Below are positions 27,623-37,008 of a stretch of 64,000 nucleotides of DNA, piece by piece. Below the pieces are notes generated by a model. That model saw only the letters and a program-made list of their open reading frames with translations. It ran no database searches and was not told the origin of the DNA. The translations under genes and the position numbers were made by a program. This DNA comes from Chryseobacterium sp. 6424 (GTDB lineage: Bacteria > Bacteroidota > Bacteroidia > Flavobacteriales > Weeksellaceae). Numbering within the stretch: the stretch's first letter is position 1; each line of letters starts with the position of its first letter. The stretch is from NCBI RefSeq assembly GCF_003692615.1, contig NZ_CP023540.1:806001-870000 (forward strand), given 5' to 3'.

Positions 27623-29776
27623 TTACTCAAATAATGCCTCCTCCAATTTATCACCAGACTGCTTATTTTCCTTATCTACTGCCTCGAATTCCTTGAGTAA
27701 AACAGGGTAAACGTAGGTTTTGTTTTTGGAGATTCTTGTAAAGCCATGTTTCTTGAGGGCCATCCCGATTTTCCGGATGGTTGTTTCGGTGATGTTTAAG
27801 TTTGCTCTGGAGGAAAGCACCTGCGCGATCTGTGTGGTGGTAAAGAAATATTCTGCACTGTGTTTTTCTGCTGGTTCGAACCATATCAAAAGGAGTTCTT
27901 CTTCAGGACTTTTCAACTGATACTGTTCATTATTTGCATCAATGTTTTTAATTTCTTCCTTGTTGAACCAATGGCGGAAGCCGTCTTTGTAAAGTTTTAA
28001 TGCCTGAGCATAGCACAAGTTGATATCTACTTCGTGTTGGTACTCGATGTTTTCGAGCTCGAAGCAGAGGAAGCGGCGGGAGCCGGTGGTGTCGTTAAGG
28101 AATTGGGCGGTGTTTACGCTGCCGGCGAAGCTGGCACGGCGTGGCATATTTTCGTTGTTGTGGCCATAGGCTTTTCGCATTCTGATGTGCGTTTTTGTGA
28201 TGAGTTCTTTCAGGGAACCGATTTCTGTACGGTTCAAATTTTCGAGCTCGTCCAGGTTGATGAGCATGCATTCTGCCAGGTGAATTAAGGTGTCCTTGTT
28301 GTTTGGGTTTACGGTTCCTGAAAAGATGTACTGTTTGAGTTCCCTAGGCATTAGTTTTTCTATCCAGGTTGTTTTTCCGAGTCCCTGTTTGCCGGAAAAG
28401 ACAATTACAGTTTGATTGATTTGCTTTTCGTCCAGAACACACGCAACCATTGCGACAAACCATTTTTTGAAACATTCTTTCCAGAGATCCTGTTTTGTAG
28501 TGGTAATCGTTAAGGCTAATTCTTCTATGTAGTCTTTATCTCCCGTATATTCCGGCAAATTTTCGAAATAATCTTTGAACGGATCGTACATTTCGCAGAA
28601 GTCGGAATGAAGCAAATTTCGAAGAGAATTGATGCTGCAGCGGACTTTTGCTTTCTGGATTTCGCGAAGGATTGAGTTTTCTTTAAAGTCGGTGATGTAT
28701 TTCCATACTTTGCCGTTTACACGTTTGTATTCGAGTTTTCCCAGGACTTCGTTGTAGCGGAATTTGTATCGGTTGTTAAGGAAGTTTTCGAGCTTGTCGA
28801 TTTGGGCGGGTTCTTCTTCATCGTCGATGGCCATGGATTGTGATGCGGTGGCTGGCGCGGATGAGTCACTATCGATTCTTCTTTCGCGCACGGATTTCAC
28901 AGATTTCACAGATTTATTTTGGGGCGTGAAATTGTCGGTGGCATGTTCGGAGGTATTGGAATAGGCGCTTTTTACGGCGGTCATTACTTCCTGGGTGTTG
29001 TAATCGTAATCGGCTAAAATGTAGCCTAAGGCAAGACTTTCGGGAACTCCTTTTCTGTTCAGGTTGTTGGCTAAGGTGAATACAAAGTAATTGCGGCTGC
29101 CTTCTACAAACTGGTATTTTTTCTCGGTGAATTGGATGCAGTGGGCGTACAAAGCATCGTAATTGTCAGAAGCTGGAAGCTGGGTGCTGGGTGTCGGTGC
29201 AGGCTTTTCTATTTCAGGTTGTTCTCGTGATTCAATGACCGAGAATTCTTTTGAGTTCTCATTGAGATAAAGTTCAGGATCATAGGAAAAGAAGCAAAGT
29301 CGGGTGATGTCTTTGCCGGATTTGTCGATTTCGAGCTGGAGAAGGTTTTCGAAATATTCCTGAAGTTTCAAGAATGTTTCTTTGTGTTCGGTTTTGTCGG
29401 TACTGACTTTTACAAAGATTTTCAGGCCGTTTCCTGATGGGCTGGTGAAGGCTGCAAATACAAACTCGTTTTCTGCGAGTTTTTCTTTGGATTCAGTGAG
29501 TTTTTCTTTGGTGATCTTGTCAATGTCGAGAACTACTAAAGCATTATAGGCTGTTAGGAATTCCATTTTCCTGCCGCCTTTAAAGGTAGCTGAGGGTGTG
29601 AATGCCGGAAGGGATTTTTTGGCGCGTTCTGCGGCTTCTTTTTTGTCCTCGGCAAGGGATTTTCGGAGGTAAGTGATGGCGTTGCGGTAGGTTCCGGTTT
29701 TAATATCGTCGAGGATTTTCAGGATGTCTTTTTGTTCGATGACTTCATTGAAGTTTTTGAATATGGTAGATTTCAT
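27623..29776 (-). CDS. VirE-N / VapE-type primase-helicase of a mobile element (717 aa)
   Basis: The N-terminal ~200 residues match the BT4734/VirE-N type (FKGGRKMEFLTAYNALVVLDIDKI; FTSPSGNGLKIFVKV), a primase-like module of Bacteroidetes elements. The region around 210-290 is a primase C-terminal-like helical module. The C-terminal half is a VapE/D5-like ATPase with Walker A SGKQGLGKTTW near 464 and Walker B-like LINLDELENL, then a sensor-type SVNTAQFLND. It probably replicates the excised element. Followed by a strong terminator; the HTH gene and integrase lie upstream on the same strand. Confidence 0.88.
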   Translation of the reverse strand: MKSTIFKNFNEVIEQKDILKILDDIKTGTYRNAITYLRKSLAEDKKEAAERAKKSLPAFTPSATFKGGRKMEFLTAYNALVVLDIDKITKEKLTESKEKLAENEFVFAAFTSPSGNGLKIFVKVSTDKTEHKETFLKLQEYFENLLQLEIDKSGKDITRLCFFSYDPELYLNENSKEFSVIESREQPEIEKPAPTPSTQLPASDNYDALYAHCIQFTEKKYQFVEGSRNYFVFTLANNLNRKGVPESLALGYILADYDYNTQEVMTAVKSAYSNTSEHATDNFTPQNKSVKSVKSVRERRIDSDSSAPATASQSMAIDDEEEPAQIDKLENFLNNRYKFRYNEVLGKLEYKRVNGKVWKYITDFKENSILREIQKAKVRCSINSLRNLLHSDFCEMYDPFKDYFENLPEYTGDKDYIEELALTITTTKQDLWKECFKKWFVAMVACVLDEKQINQTVIVFSGKQGLGKTTWIEKLMPRELKQYIFSGTVNPNNKDTLIHLAECMLINLDELENLNRTEIGSLKELITKTHIRMRKAYGHNNENMPRRASFAGSVNTAQFLNDTTGSRRFLCFELENIEYQHEVDINLCYAQALKLYKDGFRHWFNKEEIKNIDANNEQYQLKSPEEELLLIWFEPAEKHSAEYFFTTTQIAQVLSSRANLNITETTIRKIGMALKKHGFTRISKNKTYVYPVLLKEFEAVDKENKQSGDKLEEALFE

Positions 29777-29785
29777 TTGGGGAGA

Positions 29786-29850
29786 TTTTAGATTGTGGAT
29801 TTTAGATTTTAGATTGAGATTCTTCGCTTCGCTCAGAATGACAGATTCAA
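29786..29850. repeat. Short dispersed repeat in the gap between primase and HTH gene
   Basis: The gap 29777-30090 has no gene I can support. It begins with a TTTAGATT/GGATTTTAGA stutter followed by GATTCTTCGCTTCGCTCAGAATGACAGA-like sequence, a motif that I recall as a common intergenic REP-like repeat. The remaining 200 bases show nothing recognisable. Confidence 0.35.
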
Positions 29851-30090
29851 GGTTTAAATGTTCTGTTTACTCTTTTGTCTTGAAACAAAAGAATCAAAAG
29901 TTCAAGACTGGATTTATTTGCTAAAATTTTCGAAGGGTTTCCTAAAATTCCCAGAACTCGCGCGATTGTGGCTGGTTTCTTCGGTTGAAGATTTTAGCGC
30001 GCTCAAACAATGGAAATTTTTTAACGGAAACCCTTCAAAATTTTTTAACGCAAATAACTCCTAGGTCATTTTTTCAGTGCCGGATTATTG

Positions 30091-30372
30091 CTATTTTTTA
30101 GCGAAGGCGGAATTGCGGTAGTCCTGGATGAATTTTTCTACGTCGGAGAGTTTGTAGTAGATTTTGTTGCCGACCTGGGAAAAGGTGATCTTTCCTTCGT
30201 CGCGCCAGGATTGTGCAGTGCGGAGAGATACATCAAGCATTTCCATGAACTGTTTGTTGTTCAGATAGGTTTCTGTTTTGGCAGATCTGGAGGAATTCAA
30301 CTTTTGATTGATTTCTTCGATTTTTGAAAGGAGCTCGTTGAACTGGTCTTTGGTAAGGATGATTGCTTCCAT
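30091..30372 (-). CDS. HTH_17-type helix-turn-helix protein of the mobile element (93 aa)
   Basis: A short coiled-coil start (MEAIILTKDQFNELLSKIEE) is followed by a MerR-like winged helix: LNNKQFMEMLDVSLRTAQSWR, IGNK-like IYYKLSDVEKFI. Probable excisionase or regulator of the integrase/primase module. Start: the ATG at 30372 (MEAIIL...) is standard for the family; a longer frame from 30456 is unlikely. A paralogue with the same layout sits at 1041-1373. Confidence 0.85.
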   Translation of the reverse strand: MEAIILTKDQFNELLSKIEEINQKLNSSRSAKTETYLNNKQFMEMLDVSLRTAQSWRDEGKITFSQVGNKIYYKLSDVEKFIQDYRNSAFAKK

Positions 30373-30461
30373 AATTTTTATTGGGTTTAAGATTATGAAG
30401 CAAAATTGCAAGATAGAATGAAGTCCCCAGGTCCCCATTTGGTCCCCGGGGACCAAGTTTT

Positions 30462-31369
30462 TTATATGAGTGTATTCAAATCTATTCTTTTACCGTTGTT
30501 TGGGCGTTTTTCTTCTTTGGAAGGTTTCAGAATTGTCTTTACCGTCTGGGGACTTATTGGATTTCCGTCCTTATCGACGAAGTTATTGACGATAATTTCG
30601 GCTAATTGGTTGGTGTTTGCATCGATATAAGGCAGGTTGTCGGGAGTGCGCAACGTGCTTAATTGGTAGAATACATCGGCAATCTGGTTGATATTGATGT
30701 TGATTTTTATTTTAGGCTGAACGGTCCCCAGGGACTTTTCAAAAGTCACTTCTTTTTCCAGGTCCTGTTTGAGTTTTTTCATGGCATAAATCTGCTGGAT
30801 TTCTTTTTCGCACTGTTCATCATACGCCAGGGTGTTGATGTTTACCGTCTCAATGCAGGATTGTTGGTACTCGAACTTTTCTTTGGTAAGCAACATGATC
30901 CGTTCGGCATCACAGCCCAGATTTGCAAGGTCTTTTTTTAGTTCATGGAAGGAGAAATACCGGTCTTCGCTTTCGGCGTTGATGTATTTTTTGGCAGGTT
31001 TTACCCTTGTTGTTTTGGCTTGCTCGTCCAGGATCCGGTTTCTTTTCGTTTCAATGCTGACCATGAATTTTGTATGCCGGTGCTGGTTGCGAATGCCATT
31101 AAAAAGATCGTCGTTAAGGAAAGCAGTTTTTCGAATTTATTGAGCCACTGTACAGGATCTTTCACCAAAAGGCAATGATGGCAGATGAACTCGGGGATCT
31201 GGGAGTGGGTGATGCTGAAAGACCGGTTGATGAGCTGCTGGCAATATTCATCCAGAGTCTGCTTGGGTGTTTTTTCAATATCGAATTCGGGGTTAAAGTC
31301 ATCCGTCGGTTTTACGGATGAAAATTGCACGAAGGGTGCGGTTTCTTTCAGCAGATACTTTTCCGACAT
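30462..31369 (-). pseudogene. Mobile-element protein of unknown function, split by a frameshift (about 302 aa if repaired)
   Basis: Two overlapping frames, 31369-31001 and 31064-30462, read as one gene. Frame 1 is good up to QWLNKFEKLLS. The other frame continues sensibly as LNDDLFNGIRNQHRHTKF and then MVSIETKRNRILDEQ, well before its own first ATG. The switch lies near 31111-31125 (coding strand TTTCCTTAACG), and adding one base restores a 302-aa frame. The C-terminal part (NININQIADVFYQLSTL) resembles proteins I have seen beside integrase/HTH/primase modules in Bacteroidetes (RteC-like, uncertain). Real lesion, programmed slip or sequencing error cannot be told apart. Confidence 0.65.
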
Positions 31370-31515
31370 AGCAGATTTGTGTTTTTAAAATAATAATACC
31401 GTTAAGGGAGGGGGAAGTTCTAATCAAAGCATCGGGAAACAAAAATCGCGCGGCAAAAGGCAAAGCTTAGTGGCAGATTCTGTTCTTTTCATCATCAAGC
31501 TAATTTATGAAATTG

Positions 31516-31549
31516 GGTGCAAAAAAACGCACCTTCTTTTGAAAAGAAA
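31516..31549. promoter_or_regulatory. Two small palindromes downstream of the integrase
   Basis: In the 270-base gap 31370-31640, GGGTGC/GCACC (31515-31534) and TTCTTTT/GAAAAGAA (about 31533-31548) overlap. Neither has a proper U-tract. Terminator or protein site; low confidence. Confidence 0.3.
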
Positions 31550-31640
31550 GTGCAAAAGTTTTCAACAAAATTTTTTTGGAATTATGATCTTATTAATTTG
31601 GTAGTCAGGCAGAGGGAAAACATTTTTTTGGTTATAAAAA

Positions 31641-32858
31641 CTAGAAAATGTATTTGTCTACTGCATCGTCGAGTTCGGAATTAACGATTTTTGCATAAAT
31701 CTGAGTGGTGCTGATATCACCGTGATCCATCAGTTTGCTCACGTATTCGATCCGCATTCCGTTTTTTAAAGCATTCGTTGCGAAAGTATGACGGCTCAGG
31801 TGAAAAGTCAGGCTGAATGGGAATTTTAACTCTTTGCCCAGTCTTAGTAAATGGTATCCACATAATCTGTTAGTTCTTGCAATCTCCTTAGATTTGTTTT
31901 CTTTGCTTTTTTCGAAGAACGCCACGTCTTCTAAAACCGGAAATATAAAGGATTCAGGATTACAGTTTTTCGGTCTGTACCTCTTAATAATATCCGAGGC
32001 TTTACTCGCTACTTTGAACTGATGCTGCCTGTTGGTTTTTTTAATCGTTTTAATGACTCGGTGTTCTTTGAGATCATATTCTGACCATTTTAAGGAAACG
32101 ACGTCGCTGAATCTTAATCCGCCAGCATATACGGCAAAAAGGAACATATCGCGGAACACTGAACATTTTCCCGGGCCTTCTATTTGGTGGTTTTTGAGTT
32201 TTTCCAGCTGATCATTGTCCAGGAATGTCCTGGTTCCTTTTTCTTTTTTGAGTTTGATTTTTTTGAAAGGGAAGAGGGTGTCCTCGATGAGATCTTCATT
32301 GTTAGCGCTGGTGAACATATGTGAGAGCGCTTTTAGTGAACCAATTATCGTATTGCTGCTGTTGCCTTTCACTTTCCGGAGATAATTGATATAATCGTTT
32401 AAAAGCAGGACGGTGATATCGTCAAAATCCAAATCCCGGGTACCCACAAAGTTTTCAAATTTTTTAATGTCCATTTTATAATTCCGGCAGGTGCTGACAG
32501 AGTGGGTGAGTGCAAGTTTTTTTAATCTGTCATCGGCATAATCGAAGAAATTAACGGTCGGCTTTCCTTTGATGGCATCTTTTAATCTGCGGGCTGATAT
32601 GTTGTTTGTTTTGCGCTCACTGTCGGCCAACATAGCGGACGCATCTGACAATTGTTTCAAAAGAAGGGCATTCATGCGGGCACTGTTAGGGTGATTCTTC
32701 TTTACTCTTCCATTTTCGTCATCCCATTCGTTGAGTTTTAATTTTACTCCGGTTGTGATAAATTTTGTTTTCCGGTCCTTAATCACGCGGATATAAATGG
32801 GGTAGTGGCCAGTGTTGTCTTTCTTTTGAGTTCGCAGAACCAATTTTAATGATGCCAT
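31641..32858 (-). CDS. Tyrosine recombinase (integrase) of the defence island (405 aa)
   Basis: N-terminal Arm-DNA-bind_5 type domain (SLKLVLRTQKKDNTGHYPIYIRV; KFITTGVKL), a SAM-like core-binding domain (about 105-200), and a catalytic domain with AGGLRFSDVVSLKW (Arg box near 250), LTFHLSRHTFATNAL (HxxR near 357-360), MDHGDISTTQIYAKI (second His replaced in context by MDHGD, Tyr near 392). This is the common integrase of Bacteroidetes integrative elements, clearly different from the integron integrase at 44803. Last gene on the right side of the island, with repeats in its upstream region. Confidence 0.93.
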   Translation of the reverse strand: MASLKLVLRTQKKDNTGHYPIYIRVIKDRKTKFITTGVKLKLNEWDDENGRVKKNHPNSARMNALLLKQLSDASAMLADSERKTNNISARRLKDAIKGKPTVNFFDYADDRLKKLALTHSVSTCRNYKMDIKKFENFVGTRDLDFDDITVLLLNDYINYLRKVKGNSSNTIIGSLKALSHMFTSANNEDLIEDTLFPFKKIKLKKEKGTRTFLDNDQLEKLKNHQIEGPGKCSVFRDMFLFAVYAGGLRFSDVVSLKWSEYDLKEHRVIKTIKKTNRQHQFKVASKASDIIKRYRPKNCNPESFIFPVLEDVAFFEKSKENKSKEIARTNRLCGYHLLRLGKELKFPFSLTFHLSRHTFATNALKNGMRIEYVSKLMDHGDISTTQIYAKIVNSELDDAVDKYIF

Positions 32859-32861
32859 GAT

Positions 32862-32971
32862 GGTACAATTTTTTAAGATTTGTTTTTGAGTGCAAACGGA
32901 TGAAATTCATGTAGACTGCCTATTCATAATCAACTGCATCCTAATACAAAGGTACAACATTAGGTACAACA
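32862..32971. repeat. GGTACAA direct repeats upstream of the integrase, in the gap before the core genome
   Basis: GGTACAA occurs at 32862-32868. AGGTACAACA occurs twice at 32950-32959 and 32962-32971. Spacing and position suit arm-type integrase binding or excisionase sites near the island end. The rest of the gap (32972-33165) shows nothing I recognise; no tRNA gene is present. Confidence 0.4.
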
Positions 32972-33165
32972 AATGCTTAATTTGCTTGCATTTTGTTGCA
33001 TTATTTTAATAGTATTTTTTTTAATATTGTCGATTTAATGGGCATTTAAGAGTAATTACTTCAAAAAATTTGAATATTACTGTTATCCTGGGAATGGCAG
33101 AAGTACTTGGACACGGGTAAGTCGATAGAATATTAGCTACAGGAACGTTGCCTTCGCCATTGTAC

Positions 33166-33197
33166 AAAAAAAATCCTGGAACACATATGTTCCAGGA
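33166..33197 (-). terminator. Terminator of the TonB-type receptor gene
   Basis: TCCTGGAACA (33174-33183) and TGTTCCAGGA (33188-33197) make a perfect 10-bp stem with a 4-base loop, followed on the minus strand by TTTTTTTT (33173-33166). Confidence 0.9.
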
Positions 33198-33250
33198 ATT
33201 TCTATTATGTGGGTAGATTGTGCAATCCGCCGCAGTTATTTGCAGTCGCC

Positions 33251-35827
33251 TTACATTGGGCCCTGCATTTCCTCATCGCCGGCAGCATTGCTGTTGATGT
33301 CTTTTTTGCGGCGTGGCTGGTCAATCTTCTCACCCTGTCTGAAGCGGTAAGTGAGCGATACGCTGAACTGACGTGGCTGCCACTGCATCTCCATCTCGCG
33401 GGTAAACTGTGGGGTGTCCGAGTAGTTTCGCATTCTTCGGGTGTTGAAGATGTCGCGCACATTCACTGCGATGGTACCGTTACCGTTCCAGATCATCTGT
33501 GAGGCCCCGAAATCAAATCCATACATCGCTTTCCGGTTGTTCATAGCCGTTTTCTCGCCTGCTCTGTAGAATGACTGTAACTGCATGCTTAGGTTTTTAG
33601 TAGGCCTGAAGATATTGTTGAAACGTATTCTGTAAGAAAACCCGTCCCCGGAGAAATCATTTGCAGTGATAGGATTATCAGGGAAAAGGTTGTAGCTGCC
33701 TTCGTTCTTATACCCATACAGATCGGTAGAGAGCATGACTTTCCACCATCTGAACGGGTCGAAAGTCGCATTAAGGTCTAACCCGTAATTGGTTTCTGTA
33801 CCTGCGTTTACCGGGATGGTGTTGATGGCGCCCATACCGTCAACGTACTGGTAACGGTTCTGTTCATCCTCAGATTTTTTGAAATAGATGGTAGGGTTGA
33901 AGGTTATTTTGTTCTTTGAAAGGCTGTAGCCAAGCTCAAAAGAGTTCTCATAGGTAGGGTTTAGGTTCGGGTTACCACGGAAGTAGTTTCTGTCGTCATC
34001 AAATGACATAAACGGAATCAGGGAGAATGCTCTTGGCCTGTTGATCCTTCTTGAATAATTAAGCAATATCTGGTTGTTCTTGCCCAGATCATAACTTAAA
34101 AATACCGACGGGAAGAATTGCGTGTAGTTTTTCTTTACCTCTGGTTGTTCAATGGCCTGTCCAAAGTTGTTGAAATTGGTAAAATTAATGTCGATGGCGG
34201 AAGTTTCACTTCTTAAACCTAGCTGGTAGCCTAACTTTTCGCCCAGTTTGCTTTTGAACTGTGCGTAGGCCCCCAAGATACTTTCGGAGTAAATGGTGTT
34301 GCTCGTAAAATCATAGCGGGTATAGAAAGCCTGGCCGTTGTCACTTTGATTTACAAAATAATCGTACGTGTTTTTGTTATAATCGTAACGGATACCGGCT
34401 TCAAGTTTTGATGTTTCACCGATGGGCAGTTCATAATCTGCCTTACCGATGAAGGTGTCGCTTTTAGAATCTGTAGTTACGTTGTTAATAGAGTTACCGG
34501 TGGCCTGCAACACATTGCCGATAAAGGTATTCTGTACAATCTGGTTGCTGCCTTCGTTTTTATTGTTTTGGATGCTCCCTGATAGCGTCAGCAATTGTCC
34601 GTTGTCGCCTATTTTCTGGTCTAAGCCGAAGTCGATCTGAGTAGCAAAGTTGCTGTTATCACCGAAACTGTTACGGTTTCTGTTAATATCATTAAATGCC
34701 GAAGCGTTTGTGTAGATTCTTTCTTCATAACTGTTCAGTGTGTTTGATTTGTTATCAAAACTTCTCAGCATTCCCGAAAAATTTATTGAAGTTTTATCGC
34801 CAAGATCATGCACGAAACCGGCGGTCAGGTTATAATTTTCGCCGTCGCGCTCACTTTTCCCTATCTGGTTTGAATATTGTGTGAATGGGAAGGCGCTGCT
34901 GGCAAGGCTGCTCAGGTTGTCCTTTCGTGTAACGGTATTCTTGCTGGAGCTTTCATTCTCACTGTAGCCACCACCACCGTTCACATACCAGGTCCAGTTG
35001 CCTTTTCTCCAGTTAAGGTTCGTGTTCAGGTTTGTTCTTGGTAAATATCCTAAAGTACCCGTCACGGTACCGTTGAACCCCATCTTCTTATCCTTTTTCA
35101 AGATGATGTTCAGAATACCTGCGGTTCCGCTGGCTTCAAATTTCGAGGAAGGATTGGTGATGACTTCAATTCTTTCAATCTGTTCCGCCGGGATCGACTG
35201 TAAGGCATTAGCGCCGTCATCAATACCTAACAGAGAGGAAGGTTTCCCGTTGATGAGGAATCTTACATTGGTATTCCCTCTCATCGAGACTGTTCCATCG
35301 GTATCTACAGAAACCGATGGCACGTTTGAAAGCACATCCTGAAGGTTTCCGCCTTTTGATACGATGTCGAGTGAAGGGTCATATACTTTTTTGTCAATTT
35401 CCACACGGTAAGGCTTTACGGCCTGCGCGGTAATCACTACACCCTGGATGTCCTGTGTCTTTGCGCTGGTAAGCGAAGCTTCAGCCTCAATTGTTAGATT
35501 TCCCAAACTTCCACCGGAGGTGATCTGGCGGTTGAATACGGCTGTCTTATAATCAATGGCTTCTACGGTAATGTCGTAATTTCCGGGTGCCAGCGCAAGG
35601 GTATAGGCACCTTTTTCATCAGTTAAAACTGCATCGCTGAAGAGTTTATTGACCTTGTTGCTAAAGCTTACAGAGGCGTAAGGTACGGCGGCATTTCCTT
35701 TGTCGCGAATAACGCCCGATACGTTTACTTTCTGCTGCGCAAATGCTAAACTTGCTGCACCGAGGACAAAGGTGAGGCCTAATGTCCGCTTTCTGATCAT
35801 CGATGTAATTTCAATTTTGTCTGTCAT
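33251..35827 (-). CDS. Outer membrane beta-barrel TonB-dependent receptor family protein (858 aa)
   Basis: Signal peptide (about residues 10-30, ending LAFAQ), then a carboxypeptidase-regulatory-like domain (VNVSGVIRDKGNAAVPYASV), a plug domain (LQDVLSNVPSVSVDTDGTVSMRGN; IPAEQIERIEVITNPSSKFEASGTAGILNI), and a long beta-barrel ending in alternating aromatic strands, with the last strand region FSVSLTYRFRQGEK. A His/Lys/Met-containing tail follows. The family imports or binds unknown ligands. Start: 35827 gives MTDKIEITS before MIRKRTLG; the second Met (35800) may be the true start because it places the signal peptide at the N-terminus. Core-genome GC content. Confidence 0.9.
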   Translation of the reverse strand: MTDKIEITSMIRKRTLGLTFVLGAASLAFAQQKVNVSGVIRDKGNAAVPYASVSFSNKVNKLFSDAVLTDEKGAYTLALAPGNYDITVEAIDYKTAVFNRQITSGGSLGNLTIEAEASLTSAKTQDIQGVVITAQAVKPYRVEIDKKVYDPSLDIVSKGGNLQDVLSNVPSVSVDTDGTVSMRGNTNVRFLINGKPSSLLGIDDGANALQSIPAEQIERIEVITNPSSKFEASGTAGILNIILKKDKKMGFNGTVTGTLGYLPRTNLNTNLNWRKGNWTWYVNGGGGYSENESSSKNTVTRKDNLSSLASSAFPFTQYSNQIGKSERDGENYNLTAGFVHDLGDKTSINFSGMLRSFDNKSNTLNSYEERIYTNASAFNDINRNRNSFGDNSNFATQIDFGLDQKIGDNGQLLTLSGSIQNNKNEGSNQIVQNTFIGNVLQATGNSINNVTTDSKSDTFIGKADYELPIGETSKLEAGIRYDYNKNTYDYFVNQSDNGQAFYTRYDFTSNTIYSESILGAYAQFKSKLGEKLGYQLGLRSETSAIDINFTNFNNFGQAIEQPEVKKNYTQFFPSVFLSYDLGKNNQILLNYSRRINRPRAFSLIPFMSFDDDRNYFRGNPNLNPTYENSFELGYSLSKNKITFNPTIYFKKSEDEQNRYQYVDGMGAINTIPVNAGTETNYGLDLNATFDPFRWWKVMLSTDLYGYKNEGSYNLFPDNPITANDFSGDGFSYRIRFNNIFRPTKNLSMQLQSFYRAGEKTAMNNRKAMYGFDFGASQMIWNGNGTIAVNVRDIFNTRRMRNYSDTPQFTREMEMQWQPRQFSVSLTYRFRQGEKIDQPRRKKDINSNAAGDEEMQGPM

Positions 35828-35948
35828 AGGTATAGTTTACTTTTTTATACTGATGGTTTTTTTTAGGGTTAGTTAAATGCCGCTTACCCATAAAATCTCT
35901 GTTCAGTACACAACTGGCTGAACGGTAGGAGGTAAGACCGCTGAAAAA

Positions 35949-36983
35949 TTATTTAATATTTTTTGAATTCAGCCAGTTTTGATAGTCTTTGGCATTTTTG
36001 GCATGTTCTGTATCGCTGGCCGTGAAACGATGGTAACCCAACCTGTCGGGATCGGCAGCCATGAAGATGTAATTGTTGTCCTCGGCGTTTAAGACCGCGT
36101 CCACCGAGTTCTTATCGGTAATACAAATCGGGCCTGGCGGGATGCCGGGATTCGCGTAGGTGTTGTATGGCGAAGGGTGAGAAAGATGTTTGTAAAAAAC
36201 CCTTTTGATTGGTGTGGTAAAATTACTTTCTTTATTGATGGCATATATCACCGTTGGGTCGCTCTGCAACTTCATGCCTTTACGATAGCGGTTCAGGTAG
36301 AGGCCGGCAATGGTTTTCTGCTCATCGGGTTTTCCGCCAGATTCTTTGTAAACAATGGATGCCAAGGCGTAGATCTGGTTACGCGTAAGCCCGCTCTGCT
36401 TTTCTTTGGAGACGCGTTCTGCGGTCCAGAAGCCGTTATACTGATCTTCAAATTTACTGAAGAACTCTTCGGGAGTGACAGTCCAGTAAAAGTTATACGT
36501 ATCGATGAAAAAGTATTTTTTAAGATCCTCAGCGTCGCGGTAGCCTTTTTTAACGGCGATGTTGTTAAGGTCTTTCACAAACCGCAACGAGTCGAGTTCC
36601 GTTTTTCGGGTGACGCGGCCGATCATTTGGTACACATCACCAAAATCCCCAATTCTGAAGGTGTCTTCGGTTTGGTTACCGGCTTTTATCATGTTCACAA
36701 GGGCAGAGTTGTCCGCGCCTTCCTGTATGTGGTAGCGGCCGGCATGGTAAAACTGGTCCAGGTTTTTGCTCAAAGCCACCTCTTCAAACTGTTTGGGATT
36801 TTTCAGATAAGGGGAAACCGAATCGAGTATCGCCTTGAAATTTGAGTTATGAGGAATCAGCACGTAGCCTTCTTTCGCCACATTGTTGCCGAAGAACTTC
36901 TGATAATAGCGAAAGCCGAAAACTGCTAACACCAAGAAAATGACTGCGCCCGCAATAGCAAGCACTTTAATATTTTTATTCAT
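35949..36983 (-). CDS. mltG: Endolytic peptidoglycan transglycosylase MltG (344 aa)
   Basis: MltG/YceG cuts nascent glycan strands at the inner membrane. One N-terminal transmembrane helix (about 7-25), a LysM-like region, then the YceG domain with catalytic Glu in ASIVYKESGGKPDE (near 213), followed by GLYLNRYRKGMKLQSDPTVIYA and SPYNTYANPGIPPGPI, all classic family motifs. It lies 25 bases after dapF and is probably co-transcribed with it. Confidence 0.95.
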   Translation of the reverse strand: MNKNIKVLAIAGAVIFLVLAVFGFRYYQKFFGNNVAKEGYVLIPHNSNFKAILDSVSPYLKNPKQFEEVALSKNLDQFYHAGRYHIQEGADNSALVNMIKAGNQTEDTFRIGDFGDVYQMIGRVTRKTELDSLRFVKDLNNIAVKKGYRDAEDLKKYFFIDTYNFYWTVTPEEFFSKFEDQYNGFWTAERVSKEKQSGLTRNQIYALASIVYKESGGKPDEQKTIAGLYLNRYRKGMKLQSDPTVIYAINKESNFTTPIKRVFYKHLSHPSPYNTYANPGIPPGPICITDKNSVDAVLNAEDNNYIFMAADPDRLGYHRFTASDTEHAKNAKDYQNWLNSKNIK

Positions 36984-37008
36984 AGATTACACGATTAAAT
37001 AATACGCT

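Larger units (their letters stand above)
2029..32971. mobile_element. Integrase-borne defence island (left end not located)
   Basis: From the tyrosine integrase at 31641-32858 leftwards, nearly all genes lie on the minus strand and are accessory: primase, HTH gene, WYL regulator, double ATPase operon, type I RM, Druantia-like pair, XseA-like and ShosTA-like genes. The integrase-HTH-primase set is the usual core of Bacteroidetes integrative elements. The right end should lie between the integrase start (32858) and the TonB-type receptor terminator (33166). I found no tRNA and no convincing direct repeat, so the left end is unknown and may be outside the window. Confidence 0.55.

Noticed and set aside
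31641..32858. This integrase as the integron integrase
   Set aside because: It is 12 kb away across core genes, has an Arm-DNA-bind_5 N-terminus typical of integrative elements, and lacks the VRSPLD end seen in the recombinase next to attI.
32859..33250. A tRNA gene as target of the island integrase
   Set aside because: No cloverleaf or TTCRANNC-type T-arm found in the gap by eye.
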